Positions 17,149-26,780 of a stretch of DNA of 64,000 nt are shown here, piece after piece; position 1 is the first letter of the stretch, and every line of letters begins with the position of its first letter. Origin of the DNA: Nocardia mexicana NBRC 108244 (GTDB taxonomy: Bacteria; Actinomycetota; Actinomycetes; Mycobacteriales; Mycobacteriaceae); NCBI RefSeq assembly GCF_001613165.1, contig NZ_BDBV01000006.1, forward strand, positions 1-64,000. The letters are read 5' to 3'. A model generated the notes under the pieces. The model did not search any database, was not told the origin of the DNA, and saw nothing but the letters and a program-made list of their open reading frames with translations. The translations under genes and the position numbers were made by a program.

Positions 17149-18012
17149 TCAGTCCACCAGAACCGTGGCGAACGTGGCGATCTGGTTGAATCCGACCTTC
17201 TTGTAGGCGCGGCGGGCCGCCTCGTTGTAGCAGTTGACGTACAGGCTGGCGGTGCGGCCCGACGCCACGACCGCATTCGCCACCGCGGCCGTCCCCGCGG
17301 TGCCCACCCCGCGACCGCGACAGCTCGGATGCACCCACACGCCCTGAATCTGCCCGGTGCGCCGCGACACCGCGCCCACCTCGGCCTTGTACACGACCTC
17401 GCCGTCCTCGAAGCGGGCCCAGGCGCGACCGGCCTGAATCAGGCTCGAGACGCGCCGCCGATAACTGCGCCCGCCGTCGCCGACGCGGGGATCCACACCG
17501 ATCTCCTCGGTGAACATGGCGACCGCGGCGACCAGGTACCGGTCCAGTTCATCGGCCCGCACCCGGCGCACCCGGGGATCGGGCACCGCGTAGGCGGGAC
17601 CGTCGAGTGCGAGCAGCGGCTGGTCGGCGCGCAGATCCCGGGCCGGGCCCCAGCGTTCGGACAGCATCTCCCACAGCGGCAGCGCCAGTTCCTGGCGGCC
17701 GACCACCGACGAGCACACCCGCGGCCAGCGGACCGCCCGCTCGGCGAAGGCGCGCAGGTCGTCCGGGCCGCCGCGCAGCGGTACCAGGTTCGCGCCGGAG
17801 AAGCACAGCGACGTCATCGGGCCGCCGCGGCTCCACAGTTCCGCCTGCCCGCCCCGGCCCTCGAGGCCGTACTCCTGCAGGCGCGCAGCGACCATGCAGC
17901 TGGCCACCGGGTCGGTGTCCAGGATTTGCAGCACCTGTGCCAGATCGCGATTCGCGAGCTGGCGAGCGCCGGAATTCCTTGTCCGGCGGGTCGGCTCCAG
18001 CACACTCCGCAC
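17149..18012 (-). CDS. DUF4081/GNAT family N-acetyltransferase (Rv2867c-like)
   Basis: This 287-residue protein has an N-terminal DUF4081-like half and a C-terminal GNAT domain with the acetyl-CoA loop VHPSCRGRGVGTAGTAA near residues 230-245, followed by LYVNCYNEAARRAYKKVGF. The acceptor is unknown. A GTG start at 18012 is used. It sits between ispG and the PBP gene exactly as in mycobacteria, with 107 bp to ispG. Confidence 0.82.
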   Translation of the reverse strand: MRSVLEPTRRTRNSGARQLANRDLAQVLQILDTDPVASCMVAARLQEYGLEGRGGQAELWSRGGPMTSLCFSGANLVPLRGGPDDLRAFAERAVRWPRVCSSVVGRQELALPLWEMLSERWGPARDLRADQPLLALDGPAYAVPDPRVRRVRADELDRYLVAAVAMFTEEIGVDPRVGDGGRSYRRRVSSLIQAGRAWARFEDGEVVYKAEVGAVSRRTGQIQGVWVHPSCRGRGVGTAGTAAVANAVVASGRTASLYVNCYNEAARRAYKKVGFNQIATFATVLVD

Positions 18013-18119
18013 GACTCACAGCCTGCCACGAAGAGTGCGAATACGCTGCTGTTTGGGTGCCGGGAGCGACGCACCACACACGGCGGCGCCCGGTGTCACG
18101 AACGCATCCCGATCACCGG

Positions 18120-19274
18120 CTATCCGACGGTGACGACCGGTTCGCCCGCACCGGCGTCGCCCATCTCCTCGGCGATGCGCATCGCCTCTTCGATCAGGGT
18201 CTCCACGATCTGGTGCTCGGGCACGGTCTTGATGACCTCGCCCTTCACGAAGATCTGGCCCTTGCCGTTCCCCGAGGCCACGCCCAGATCGGCCTCGCGC
18301 GCCTCGCCGGGCCCGTTCACCACGCAGCCCATCACGGCCACCCGCAGCGGGATCTCCATGCCCTCCAGGCCCGCGGTGACCTCGTCGGCCAGGGTGTACA
18401 CGTCGACCTGCGCGCGCCCGCACGACGGGCACGACACGATCTCGAGCTTGCGCGGGCGCAGATTCAGCGACTGCAGGATCTGGTTGCCGACCTTCACCTC
18501 TTCGACCGGCGGGGCCGACAGCGAGACGCGGATCGTATCGCCGATGCCCTGCGACAGCAGCGCGCCGAACGCGGTCGCCGACTTGATGGTGCCCTGGAAC
18601 GCCGGACCGGCCTCGGTGACGCCCAAGTGCAGCGGATAGTCGCACTGCGCGGCCAGCTGGCGGTAGGCCTCCACCATGATCACCGGGTCGTTGTGCTTGA
18701 CCGAGATCTTGATATCGCCGAAGCCGTGCTCCTCGAACAGGCTCGCCTCCCACAGCGCCGACTCCACCAGCGCCTCCGGCGTCGCCTTGCCGTACTTCTC
18801 CAGCATCCGCTTGTCGAGCGAACCCGCGTTGACGCCGATGCGGATCGGGATGCCCGCCGCCCCGGCCGCCTTCGCGACCTCGCCGACGCGGCCGTCGAAT
18901 TCCTTGATATTGCCCGGGTTGACCCGCACCGCGGCGCAGCCGGCGTCGATCGCGGCGAAGATATAGCGCGGCTGGAAGTGGATATCGGCGATGACCGGGA
19001 TGGGGGATTTCTTCGCGATCGCGGCCAGCGCGTCGGCGTCCTCCTGGCGCGGGCACGCCACCCGCACGATGTCGCAGCCCGACGCGGTCAGCTCCGCGAT
19101 CTGCTGCAGCGTGGAATTCACGTCGTGGGTTCTGGTGGTCGTCATCGACTGCACCGACACCGGGAAGTCACTGCCGACCCCGACCTTGCCCACCTGTAGT
19201 TGGCGAGTCTTGCGCCGGGGTGCGAGGACGGCCGCGGGCCCCGACGGCATCCCCAAGGCGATGGCACTGCTCAC
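18120..19274 (-). CDS. ispG: 4-hydroxy-3-methylbut-2-enyl diphosphate synthase
   Basis: This 384-residue enzyme of the MEP isoprenoid pathway reduces MEcPP to HMBPP with a 4Fe-4S cluster. The sequence closely follows mycobacterial GcpE ([41 protein letters not shown]). The cluster cysteines are in SCPSCGRAQ and the [10 protein letters not shown] region. The GTG at 19274 matches the known mycobacterial N-terminus. In mycobacteria it directly follows rip1 and dxr; here about 7.5 kb of other genes separate them. Confidence 0.97.
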   Translation of the reverse strand: MSSAIALGMPSGPAAVLAPRRKTRQLQVGKVGVGSDFPVSVQSMTTTRTHDVNSTLQQIAELTASGCDIVRVACPRQEDADALAAIAKKSPIPVIADIHFQPRYIFAAIDAGCAAVRVNPGNIKEFDGRVGEVAKAAGAAGIPIRIGVNAGSLDKRMLEKYGKATPEALVESALWEASLFEEHGFGDIKISVKHNDPVIMVEAYRQLAAQCDYPLHLGVTEAGPAFQGTIKSATAFGALLSQGIGDTIRVSLSAPPVEEVKVGNQILQSLNLRPRKLEIVSCPSCGRAQVDVYTLADEVTAGLEGMEIPLRVAVMGCVVNGPGEAREADLGVASGNGKGQIFVKGEVIKTVPEHQIVETLIEEAMRIAEEMGDAGAGEPVVTVG

Positions 19275-19497
19275 GTTCGGTTGCCTACTTTCGTGCTTTC
19301 GTGTGTGCTCCACCCGTTCGGGCCCGAGTCTAGTGGTGTTGCCGTACCAGACGCTGTGAGAGCGCCGACAACGTATCGGATTAGGGGTCGGCCACGGACA
19401 CCAGGGATTCGTCGCGATCCGAACGATGGTGCTGTGGAACAGGTTTCGCGACGGTCGGCCGGGCGTGTCGGCGCAGCTGAGAGCGCGTGGCGCGGTG

Positions 19498-19513
19498 TGT
19501 GACGCATTACACA
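19498..19513. promoter_or_regulatory. Possible CRP-like site
   Basis: TGTGACGCATTACACA resembles the TGTGAn6TCACA sites of the actinobacterial CRP/GlxR family, with one half-site mismatch. It lies in the 367-bp gap between ispG and the YbaB-like gene, about 130 bp from the latter. Otherwise the gap shows nothing I can support. Confidence 0.3.
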
Positions 19514-19641
19514 ATCGTGTGTCGCCGCGCGGTGATCGTTTGCCCGATACGACCGCCGAGTGATGAAATCTGCCCGCCGATGGAACCGAAGGCAGCCCCG
19601 CCGCGTCGGAACCAGTAACGGACCGATTCCCCGGAGGTGGC

Positions 19642-20154
19642 ATGTCCAACAGCGAGCAGGAAGCGGAGCGCGCCCGCAACGCCGAGCTGCGCGACCAGGT
19701 CGACTCGATGCTCGTCACCTTCGAGCAGGAGCGCCGCGAGCTGGCCGAGGTGCAGGCCCGGCTGGCGGCCACCACGGGCGAGGCCTGGTCGTCGGACAAT
19801 CTGGTCCGCGTCGTCAGCAATGTCTCCGGCATCCCGATCGAGGTGCACCTGACGCCGGAGTCGTTCAAGCGCTCCACCCCGGAGCGGCTGAGCCGGTCCA
19901 TCACCGAGGCCGCGCAGGCCGCCGCCCGTTCCGCCGTCGAACAGTCCGAGCAGGCCACGGCGGCGCTGCACGGCGCCGCCGATCAACTGCCCGACCTGCC
20001 CGATATCGTCCCCGGCGCGCCCAGCATCAAGGATCTGATGCAGTCGATGGTGCCGGAGCCAGCGGAGGTGCCGCCCCCGCCCTCTCCCCCGATGGACGAC
20101 GAGGAAGAGGACGACTACTACCGCAATCGCTCGTACCTGGACGATCGGCGCTAG
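19642..20154 (+). CDS. YbaB/EbfC family protein
   Basis: This 170-residue protein has a coiled-coil-like N-terminus ([20 protein letters not shown]), then a YbaB-type core ([19 protein letters not shown]) and a long helix. The C-terminus is proline-rich and ends in an acidic stretch ([12 protein letters not shown]). YbaB proteins are nucleoid-associated DNA binders; the actinobacterial variants are poorly studied. CCGGAGG sits seven bases upstream of the ATG. It is divergent from ispG and convergent with the DUF4328 gene. Confidence 0.75.
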   Translation: MSNSEQEAERARNAELRDQVDSMLVTFEQERRELAEVQARLAATTGEAWSSDNLVRVVSNVSGIPIEVHLTPESFKRSTPERLSRSITEAAQAAARSAVEQSEQATAALHGAADQLPDLPDIVPGAPSIKDLMQSMVPEPAEVPPPPSPPMDDEEEDDYYRNRSYLDDRR

Positions 20155-20160
20155 TCCGAG

Positions 20161-20892
20161 TCACACCTCCGGGGCCGGGTTCGCCACTGGGCGAGGCTGG
20201 CCCTGCCGGTTCTGCACGCGAATGATCAAGGCCGCCAAGCACGCGGCTGCCGTGGCGAGCACACCGACTTCGATGAATTCCACGACGATCAGGCTCCAGC
20301 CGCCCTTCGGGCCGTAGGTGATCATGGTGTATTCATCGGTCGTGACGGTCTCCGGGTCCGGCGCGCTCAGCCGCAGATTCACGAACCCGAGCGCCCAGTT
20401 GGCCAGCCAGGCGACCCACCACGCGTCCACCAGCGCACCGGCGGGGCGCATCCGCAGATCCCTCGTATCCGCCCGCGTACCGGGGTCGGACGCCCGCAGC
20501 ACATCGGCCATGATCATCCGGGGGAACCAGAGGTTGACCACCGGACAGAACCAGCCGCCGATCACCCAGCCGATGGGCAGCCGATGCCGGGCGACACACA
20601 GCAACTCGGCATTGCGGCGGGCGCGCCACAACCAGATGATGAACACGATTCCCGCGCCGAGCAGCAGGAGCATTTCGATACCGCCGACCCAGGCGCCGGC
20701 CCCCCACTCCGCCTCCATTTCCTGCCCATTTTCCAGGCGACGCTCGAATTCCGCGTAGGTGGCCGCGTCGACGATCACGCCGATCAACGACATGACGACG
20801 ACGCCCGCGATCAGTGTCATCGCCCAGGCGCCGAGGGACGCTATCGGCCGGAGGCTCCCGTGCGCGGGCCCGGTTTCGGGTGCGTGTGACAT
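20161..20892 (-). CDS. DUF4328 membrane protein
   Basis: This 243-residue protein has about five membrane segments. The family signature is VFIIWLWRARRNAELL followed by GWVIGGWFCPVVNLWFPRMIMADVLRAS. The function of DUF4328 is unknown. It ends 6 bp from the convergent YbaB-like gene. The 115 bp upstream hold no gene. Confidence 0.78.
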   Translation of the reverse strand: MSHAPETGPAHGSLRPIASLGAWAMTLIAGVVVMSLIGVIVDAATYAEFERRLENGQEMEAEWGAGAWVGGIEMLLLLGAGIVFIIWLWRARRNAELLCVARHRLPIGWVIGGWFCPVVNLWFPRMIMADVLRASDPGTRADTRDLRMRPAGALVDAWWVAWLANWALGFVNLRLSAPDPETVTTDEYTMITYGPKGGWSLIVVEFIEVGVLATAAACLAALIIRVQNRQGQPRPVANPAPEV

Positions 20893-21007
20893 TTTCCAAC
20901 TCCCTTATCGATTTTCGTGACAGCGCGCATACCGCCTGCACGGCATGCGAATTCGGCTCGTATCGCGTCGTGAGCGCGCCGAGCTCGGAATGGTGGATGC
21001 GTATTCG

Positions 21008-22696
21008 CTATTCGCGGCGGATCGGATCGGGCCGCGGCCGGTCGATCAACCACGCCGAACCGTCGGGCGGGAGCAGGCGGTCGATCACCGGCGGAGAGGC
21101 CAGCGCCACGGGCAGGCCGGGTAGCTCGACGGCGCGGTCGCCGGTGTTGACCCAGCATTGAGCGGCGCCGTTGGTGAAGGCGAGCGCACCGGGCGGGGTA
21201 TCGAGCCAGCGGATCGCCGCCGCATCCGCCCAGTACACGCGCCGCAGGGCGAGCGCCGTGCGGTAGAGGGTGAGGAACGATCCACGATCGGAATCCTGAG
21301 CCGCGACGGTGCGATCGGCCCACGCCGCCGGCTGGGGCAGCCACGGCGACCGCTCGGCGTGGTCGGGCGAGAAACCGTACGGCGGAGCGTCGCCGGACCA
21401 CGGGATCGGGACCCGACAGCCGTCGCGCCCGACATCGGTATACCCGGATTGGGCCCAGGTCGGGTCCTGGCGAATGTCACCGGGCAGGTCTTCCACCTCC
21501 TCGAGGCCCAGTTCGTCGCCCTGATACAGGTAGGCGCAGCCGGGCAGGGCGAGCTGAAGCAGGGCCGCGGCGCGGGCGCGGCGGCGGCCGAGGTCGTGGT
21601 CCGGTGTCTCCCGCGTCCATCGGGTGCGGTCCCATTCGGAATCGATCTCGGCGCCGGGCTGGGAGCGGGCGTAGCGGGTCACGATGCGGGTTACGTCGTG
21701 ATTGGCGAGCACCCACGCCGGGGACGCGCCGACGGCGGCGGCCTGTCCGACGGCGTCCTCGACCACCGCACGCAGAGGCGCGGCCCGCCACGACGATCGG
21801 AGCAGGTCCATCTGAAAGGCCGTGTGCAGCAAGCCCGGCCGCAGGTAACGAGCCAGCCGGGCGTTATCGCAGACGTGGATCTCGCCGACGAAAATCCTTG
21901 GCGGCGAATAGGAATCGGCGATCCTGCGCCACGATCGGTAGATGTCGGCGGTGCCGTCCTGATCCCAGGCCGGATGGTCGCTGATGCGATCGAACCCCAC
22001 GATGCGTTTGCCCGCGTCCGGCAGTGCCGGATCCTTGACCAGACCGTGCGCCACGTCGATCCGGAAGCCGTCCAGGCCGCGATCGAACCAGAAGCGCAGC
22101 GTGCGTTCGAAATCGGCGCGCACGGCGGGGTGATTCCAGTTGAGATCCGGCTGCGAGGACGCGAACAGGTGCAGGTACCACCGGCCGTCGTCGACGCGGG
22201 TCCATGCCGGGCCGCCGAAGATCGACTCCCAATCGTTCGGCGGCAGCCCGCCTTCGGGGCCGCGCCCCGGACGGAACCAATAGCGATCCCGCGCGTCCGC
22301 GTCGCCGCGCAGCGCCGCCCGGAACCACGGGTGCGCGCTCGAGGTGTGGTTGGGGACGATATCGAACAGCACCCGCAGGCCCAGCGCGTGCGCCCGCGCG
22401 ATGAGGGTCTCGGCGTCACCGAGCGTGCCGTACACGGGATCGATATCTCGATAGTCGGCCACGTCGTAGCCGCCGTCGGCCATCGGCGACGGATACACCG
22501 GTGTCAGCCAGATCGCGTCCACGCCCAGCCGCGCTAGATACGGGAGTCGCGCCAGAAGCCCTGCGAGATCACCGATTCCATCGCCGTCGCCGTCCGCGAA
22601 CGATCGGGAGTACACCTGATAGATAACGGCATTGCGCCACCACGGATCGCCGGTCGCGTGACCGTGCGCGATAGGCGCTGTCGAATGTTCCTGCAC
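21008..22696 (-). CDS. GH13 alpha-glucosidase
   Basis: This 562-residue cytoplasmic alpha-amylase-family enzyme probably releases glucose from maltose, isomaltose or similar oligosaccharides. It begins WWRNAVIYQVYSRSFADG. The catalytic residues are D214 (DGFRIDVAHG), E272 (VGEIHV) and D334 (ANHDVTR). The DIVPNHTSS region is conserved. A GTG start at 22696 is used. It is divergent from a LacI-type regulator with three palindromes between them, so it is likely sugar-induced. Confidence 0.88.
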   Translation of the reverse strand: MQEHSTAPIAHGHATGDPWWRNAVIYQVYSRSFADGDGDGIGDLAGLLARLPYLARLGVDAIWLTPVYPSPMADGGYDVADYRDIDPVYGTLGDAETLIARAHALGLRVLFDIVPNHTSSAHPWFRAALRGDADARDRYWFRPGRGPEGGLPPNDWESIFGGPAWTRVDDGRWYLHLFASSQPDLNWNHPAVRADFERTLRFWFDRGLDGFRIDVAHGLVKDPALPDAGKRIVGFDRISDHPAWDQDGTADIYRSWRRIADSYSPPRIFVGEIHVCDNARLARYLRPGLLHTAFQMDLLRSSWRAAPLRAVVEDAVGQAAAVGASPAWVLANHDVTRIVTRYARSQPGAEIDSEWDRTRWTRETPDHDLGRRRARAAALLQLALPGCAYLYQGDELGLEEVEDLPGDIRQDPTWAQSGYTDVGRDGCRVPIPWSGDAPPYGFSPDHAERSPWLPQPAAWADRTVAAQDSDRGSFLTLYRTALALRRVYWADAAAIRWLDTPPGALAFTNGAAQCWVNTGDRAVELPGLPVALASPPVIDRLLPPDGSAWLIDRPRPDPIRRE

Positions 22697-22793
22697 CGTC
22701 GTTCTTTCCGAGAAACGATGAAACTCGACGACGTCGAATACAACGATAATTGCGCTGAAACCGAGTCGGAGTCAACGCCTGCGGGTTACGTAA

Positions 22794-22836
22794 TTTCCTG
22801 CGGAAACCCTTGGTGTCCAGGAGTTTTCGCGCGAAA
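22794..22836. promoter_or_regulatory. LacI-type operators
   Basis: TTTCGCGCGAAA (22825-22836) is a perfect 12-bp palindrome. TTTCCTGCGGAAA (22794-22806) is a second inverted repeat, and a weaker CGTTCTTTCCGAGAAACG lies near 22699. All share the TTTC/GAAA half-sites seen in LacI-family operators. They lie between the glucosidase and lacI-type genes and would control both. Confidence 0.6.
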
Positions 22837-22863
22837 CTTTTTGCGTGGGGTTAAGCTGAAGGC

Positions 22864-23913
22864 GTGAGCCGAAAACAGGTCACCATGGCGGATATCGCCG
22901 CCGCGGTCGGCCGAATCGCGGGGCGGAAGATCTCGATCCCGACAGTCTCTCGGGCAGTGCACCTCGAACCCGGCGTCTCCCCGGAGCTCCGCGAGCTCGT
23001 TCTGCGGGTGGCCGAGGAGATGAACTACATCCCCACTCCGGAGAGCACCGGCCGGGTGGCGGTCCTCACCCCGGTGGTGGACACCTGGTTCTACTCCAGC
23101 GTCGTCGCCGGCATCGAAACCGAATTGCACAGGGCCGGACTGGATCTGCTGCTGTACTGCCTCACCACGGCCGACCAGCGACGGCAGTTCATCGCGGGCC
23201 TGCCGCAACGGCGCAAGGTCGATGCCGTGATCGTCGTCGCCGCGCCGGTCGGCGACACCGACCGCGAACTCCTGCTCCGCCGGGGCTATCCGGTGGTGAG
23301 CGTGGGCGCGCGCACCGACGGCCTCGCCACCGTCCGCTTCGACGATCACGAGGCCGCGCGCAAGGCCGTCGGGCACCTGATCCACCAGGGGCACAACCGA
23401 ATCGCGATGATCCGCACCGAATCGCTGGAGGGCGCGTACTGGGATGCCGACCGCGACCGCTACCGCGGATATCGGGATCAGCTCGACGCGGCCGGGCTGC
23501 GTTTCCGCGAGGACTACGTCGTCTCGGTGCGCTGGGGTGTCGACGAGGGCGGTCTCGCCATGGACCGGCTGCTCAACGTCGAGGCCCCGCTGCCGACGGC
23601 CGTGTTCTGCCACTCCGACGAGGTCGCCGCGGGCGCCCTGCGCAAGCTCCGCCACGACGCCCGCATCCCCGTTCCCGAATCCCTGTCGGTGGTAGCCGTC
23701 GACGACCACCCGATCGCCGAAATGATCAACCTGACCACCGTCGCCCAGCCCGCCCGCCACCAGGGCTCCCGAGCCGCCCGAGCGATCATCGACCACCTGA
23801 CCGGCCAAATCCCCCTCGACCCCACCGCAGCCACGACCCTCCCCGCCACCAACCTCATCTTCCGCGGCTCCACCGCCCCACCACCCACCGAATCGGCCGC
23901 AGCGCCACGCTAG
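22864..23913 (+). CDS. LacI family regulator
   Basis: This 349-residue repressor has a helix-turn-helix followed by a sugar-binding periplasmic-type domain (VAVLTPVVDTWFYSSVVAGIE, AVFCHSDEVAAGALRKL, VVAVDDHPIAEMI). The helix-turn-helix MADIAAAVGRIAGRKISIPTVSR carries about six extra residues between helices 1 and 2 compared with ordinary LacI proteins. The start is a GTG. It is divergent from the GH13 glucosidase and probably represses it. Confidence 0.85.
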   Translation: MSRKQVTMADIAAAVGRIAGRKISIPTVSRAVHLEPGVSPELRELVLRVAEEMNYIPTPESTGRVAVLTPVVDTWFYSSVVAGIETELHRAGLDLLLYCLTTADQRRQFIAGLPQRRKVDAVIVVAAPVGDTDRELLLRRGYPVVSVGARTDGLATVRFDDHEAARKAVGHLIHQGHNRIAMIRTESLEGAYWDADRDRYRGYRDQLDAAGLRFREDYVVSVRWGVDEGGLAMDRLLNVEAPLPTAVFCHSDEVAAGALRKLRHDARIPVPESLSVVAVDDHPIAEMINLTTVAQPARHQGSRAARAIIDHLTGQIPLDPTAATTLPATNLIFRGSTAPPPTESAAAPR

Positions 23914-24036
23914 CCAACCGGACGAGAACGGACTGGCCCTGAGTCCGCGCTACCGCCAGCCCGAAACGACCCGCCGAGCCGACCATCTCTGCCGGACTCT
24001 GCTGCGCGACATCGCCTCCTGACTCCCAGCAGGCGT

Positions 24037-24876
24037 CTACACGTCGGCGGATCCTCCCGGATCGGGTTTGCGGGCGACGCCCGCGTATCCGACCATCTGC
24101 TTGTCCATCGATCGCGGGGGGACGATTCCGTCCGGGTGCCAACGGTGTGGCGTCTCGATTCCGGGATCGACCAGGTCCAACCCATCGAAGAACCGGGTGA
24201 ACTCCACACGATCTCGGAGCCGGAACGTGATACCGCTGTCGCGGTAGATCTGGACGGCGCGATCGGCGATATCGGGTGTGAATTCGCCGGTGATATGGGT
24301 CATCACCAGATACGAGCCGGGCGCGAGCGCGTTCATCAAGGTGTCGACGATGTCGTAGGGATGTTCGTCGTCATCGATGAAGTGCATCAGCGCTATCAAG
24401 CTCAGCGCCACCGGACGTTCGAGATCCAAGATCTCACGCAACTTCGGAGCGTCGAGAATCGTCTCCGGGGCGCGAACGTCGGCGGGAATGAATCCGGTGC
24501 GTCCTTCCGGGGTGCCGACGAGCAAGGCCCTGGCGTGAGCGAGCACGATCGGGTCGTTGTCGACGTAGACCACCCTCGCGTCGGGCGCGATCTGCTGCAC
24601 GGTCTGATGGAGATTCGGCTCGGTCGGAATACCGGTGCCGATATCGAGGAACTGACGAATGCCCGCCTGCGCGACGAAACGCGCAGCGCGAATCATGAAG
24701 TCCCGGTTGGTTCGCGCCGCCCGCCGCACCGACGGAAGCAGCTGTTCGATCTTCTCCACGGCCTCGCGGTCGGCGTCGTAGTTGTCCTTACCGCCGAGCA
24801 TGTAGTCGTACATCCGAGACGGTTGAGCCTGATCTATCCCCAGATCCGGCCCAATTCTGTTGTCTTCGTCGGTCAT
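24037..24876 (-). CDS. SAM-dependent methyltransferase, DUF574 type
   Basis: This 279-residue protein belongs to the Methyltransf_19 (DUF574) family common in Nocardia and Streptomyces. It begins with the family motif PSRMYDYMLGGKDNY and has the SAM-binding region FLDIGTGIPT followed by VVYVDNDPIVLAHARALL. Substrates are unknown. It follows the P450 gene by 51 bp on the same strand and may be cotranscribed. Confidence 0.85.
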   Translation of the reverse strand: MTDEDNRIGPDLGIDQAQPSRMYDYMLGGKDNYDADREAVEKIEQLLPSVRRAARTNRDFMIRAARFVAQAGIRQFLDIGTGIPTEPNLHQTVQQIAPDARVVYVDNDPIVLAHARALLVGTPEGRTGFIPADVRAPETILDAPKLREILDLERPVALSLIALMHFIDDDEHPYDIVDTLMNALAPGSYLVMTHITGEFTPDIADRAVQIYRDSGITFRLRDRVEFTRFFDGLDLVDPGIETPHRWHPDGIVPPRSMDKQMVGYAGVARKPDPGGSADV

Positions 24877-24927
24877 CAGCGTGTTCCCTCGCGAGCAAAG
24901 TCGGCAATACTCCGGCGATCCTGCGGA

Positions 24928-26148
24928 TCAATGGCGATACACGGGCACCCTCCGGTAGCCGTGCGAGATGAAGCTGGGAACGGCGCCCAACTCCTGCGGC
25001 GGATTCGCCAGTCGCATCTCCGGAAAGCGCGCGAACACCGCGGGCAGCGCGACCATGGCCTCCAGACGCGCCAGCGGCGCACCCAAGCAGTGGTGGACGC
25101 CGTGGCCGAACGACAGATGTTCCTTACCCGCGCGGCCCACATCGAAAGCGGCGGCACTGTCTCCGTGCCGCTTCGGATCCCGGCCGGCTGCCGAGTACGA
25201 CGCGAGAATCGCCTGGCCTCGCGCGATGCGCACGTCGCCCACCTCGAGGTCGTCGACGGCATAACGCAACGGCAGATATCCCACCGGCGACTCGCAGCGC
25301 AGCGTCTCCTCCACGACCTCGGCCCAGGACACTCGCCCGTCGAGGACCCGCGTCTTCTGGTCGGGGTGACCGAGCAGTGCCACGATGGCGTTGCCGATGA
25401 GGTTGACGGTGGTCTCGTGGCCCGCGCCGATCACCAGCATCACCGTCTCGATGAGTTCTCGATCGTCGAGGCGCGAGCCGTCCTCGTCGTCCGATGCGGC
25501 GATGAGGGCGCTGGTCACGTCGGCGCCGGGGTCCCGCCGCTTGCGCGCCACGAGCTCGCCGACGATCCGGCCGATCTCGGCGTAGGCCGCCGCCGAGGCG
25601 TCCGGGGCCAGGGTGGTATCGAAACCGCTGTCGACGCACGCACTCAGCGCCGGACGCAGCGCATCGGGGATACCCATCAGCTCGCAGACGACCCGCATCG
25701 GCAGCACGTAGCAGAACCGTTCACGCAGATCGACCACCTCCCCCGCCGGTACCCGATCGACGGCGTCGAGCAACTCGTCGGCCACCTCCTGGATGTAGGG
25801 ACGCAGGGCGTTCGTGCGGCGGACGGTGAACGCGGGCGCGACCAGCCGTCGCAGCCTGCGGTGCTCGGGGCCGTAGGCGGTGAGCATGTTGTTGGCGGCC
25901 ACCCACGGCTTCAGCGGCCAATGACGGGGTACCTCGCCATTGCGGAAGGCGGGCCAATGGCGACGGGCGTCCTTGGAGACCCGGGGGTCGGCGAGCAGCT
26001 CCGCGAGGACGTCGGCATCGGTCACCGCCCAGGCACGCACCCCACCGGGCAGCTCCACCAGCGTCGCCGGACCGCGCGAACGGAGGCGCTCGACCTCTCC
26101 GTGGAGGTCGGCAGCGGTCGGGTCGAGGACGACGGGCTCGATGTCCAA
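24928..26148 (-). CDS. Cytochrome P450
   Basis: This 406-residue bacterial P450 has the I-helix AGHETT (242-247), the ExxR pair E281/R284 and the heme-binding [10 protein letters not shown] with Cys354. It needs separate ferredoxin and reductase partners, which are not encoded nearby. The substrate is unknown. A DUF574 methyltransferase follows, so the two could modify the same compound. Confidence 0.92.
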   Translation of the reverse strand: MDIEPVVLDPTAADLHGEVERLRSRGPATLVELPGGVRAWAVTDADVLAELLADPRVSKDARRHWPAFRNGEVPRHWPLKPWVAANNMLTAYGPEHRRLRRLVAPAFTVRRTNALRPYIQEVADELLDAVDRVPAGEVVDLRERFCYVLPMRVVCELMGIPDALRPALSACVDSGFDTTLAPDASAAAYAEIGRIVGELVARKRRDPGADVTSALIAASDDEDGSRLDDRELIETVMLVIGAGHETTVNLIGNAIVALLGHPDQKTRVLDGRVSWAEVVEETLRCESPVGYLPLRYAVDDLEVGDVRIARGQAILASYSAAGRDPKRHGDSAAAFDVGRAGKEHLSFGHGVHHCLGAPLARLEAMVALPAVFARFPEMRLANPPQELGAVPSFISHGYRRVPVYRH

Positions 26149-26245
26149 CGGCTTCCCCTCCGGCGATATCTGGTCGAATCGTTCGAATACGTCACCCGTA
26201 CGACCTTGTCGCCCAACCCTATACCGGCTTTGCCGACCGGTAGGG

Positions 26246-26686
26246 TCACCACTGGTAGGGCAGGAATTTCCCGTCCAGGGTTACGACGACACGGTCGCCG
26301 GCCGGGTCCTCGGCCCGCGCCACGTCCAGGCGGAAGTTGATGGCGCTCATGATGCCGTCGCCGAATTCCTCGTGGATCAGTTCCTTGATCGCCGGGCCGT
26401 ACACCTGCAGCACCTCGTAGAACCGGTAGATCGTCGGGTCGGTGGGCACCGCGGTCTCCAGAGCACCGCGGGTCGGCTGCGCCCGCAGCGCCAGCTCGAT
26501 CTCCTCGCCCAGATCCAGCAGTCCCGCAACGGTTTTCGCTTCCGCCTCCGGCACCGGATGCTGTCCGAGCAGCGCGGCAACCGTCCACGCCGGGGCCCGC
26601 CCGATCGCCTCGGACAGCTGCGCCCACGTGAGCCCCAGCCGCTGCTTGGCCGCGATGATCACCGCCGCCGCTTCCTTCTTCGTCAC
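26246..26686 (-). CDS. cynS: Cyanate hydratase
   Basis: This 146-residue enzyme converts cyanate and bicarbonate to ammonia and carbon dioxide. The active-site residues line up with E. coli R96, E99 and S122 as R88, E91 and S114 ([14 protein letters not shown] and GIMSAINF). The GTG at 26686 is chosen for GGGAGGTG five bases upstream. No carbonic anhydrase (cynT), transporter or CynR is adjacent, so it is an orphan gene between the P450 and rip1. Confidence 0.93.
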   Translation of the reverse strand: MTKKEAAAVIIAAKQRLGLTWAQLSEAIGRAPAWTVAALLGQHPVPEAEAKTVAGLLDLGEEIELALRAQPTRGALETAVPTDPTIYRFYEVLQVYGPAIKELIHEEFGDGIMSAINFRLDVARAEDPAGDRVVVTLDGKFLPYQW

Positions 26687-26780
26687 TGCCGCACCTCCCT
26701 GGATATCCAACGCCGACGGACCCTACGCCGCACAAGTTCCCGCGAGGTTAATTCGCGAGACGACGCTCTCCGGCAACCGA

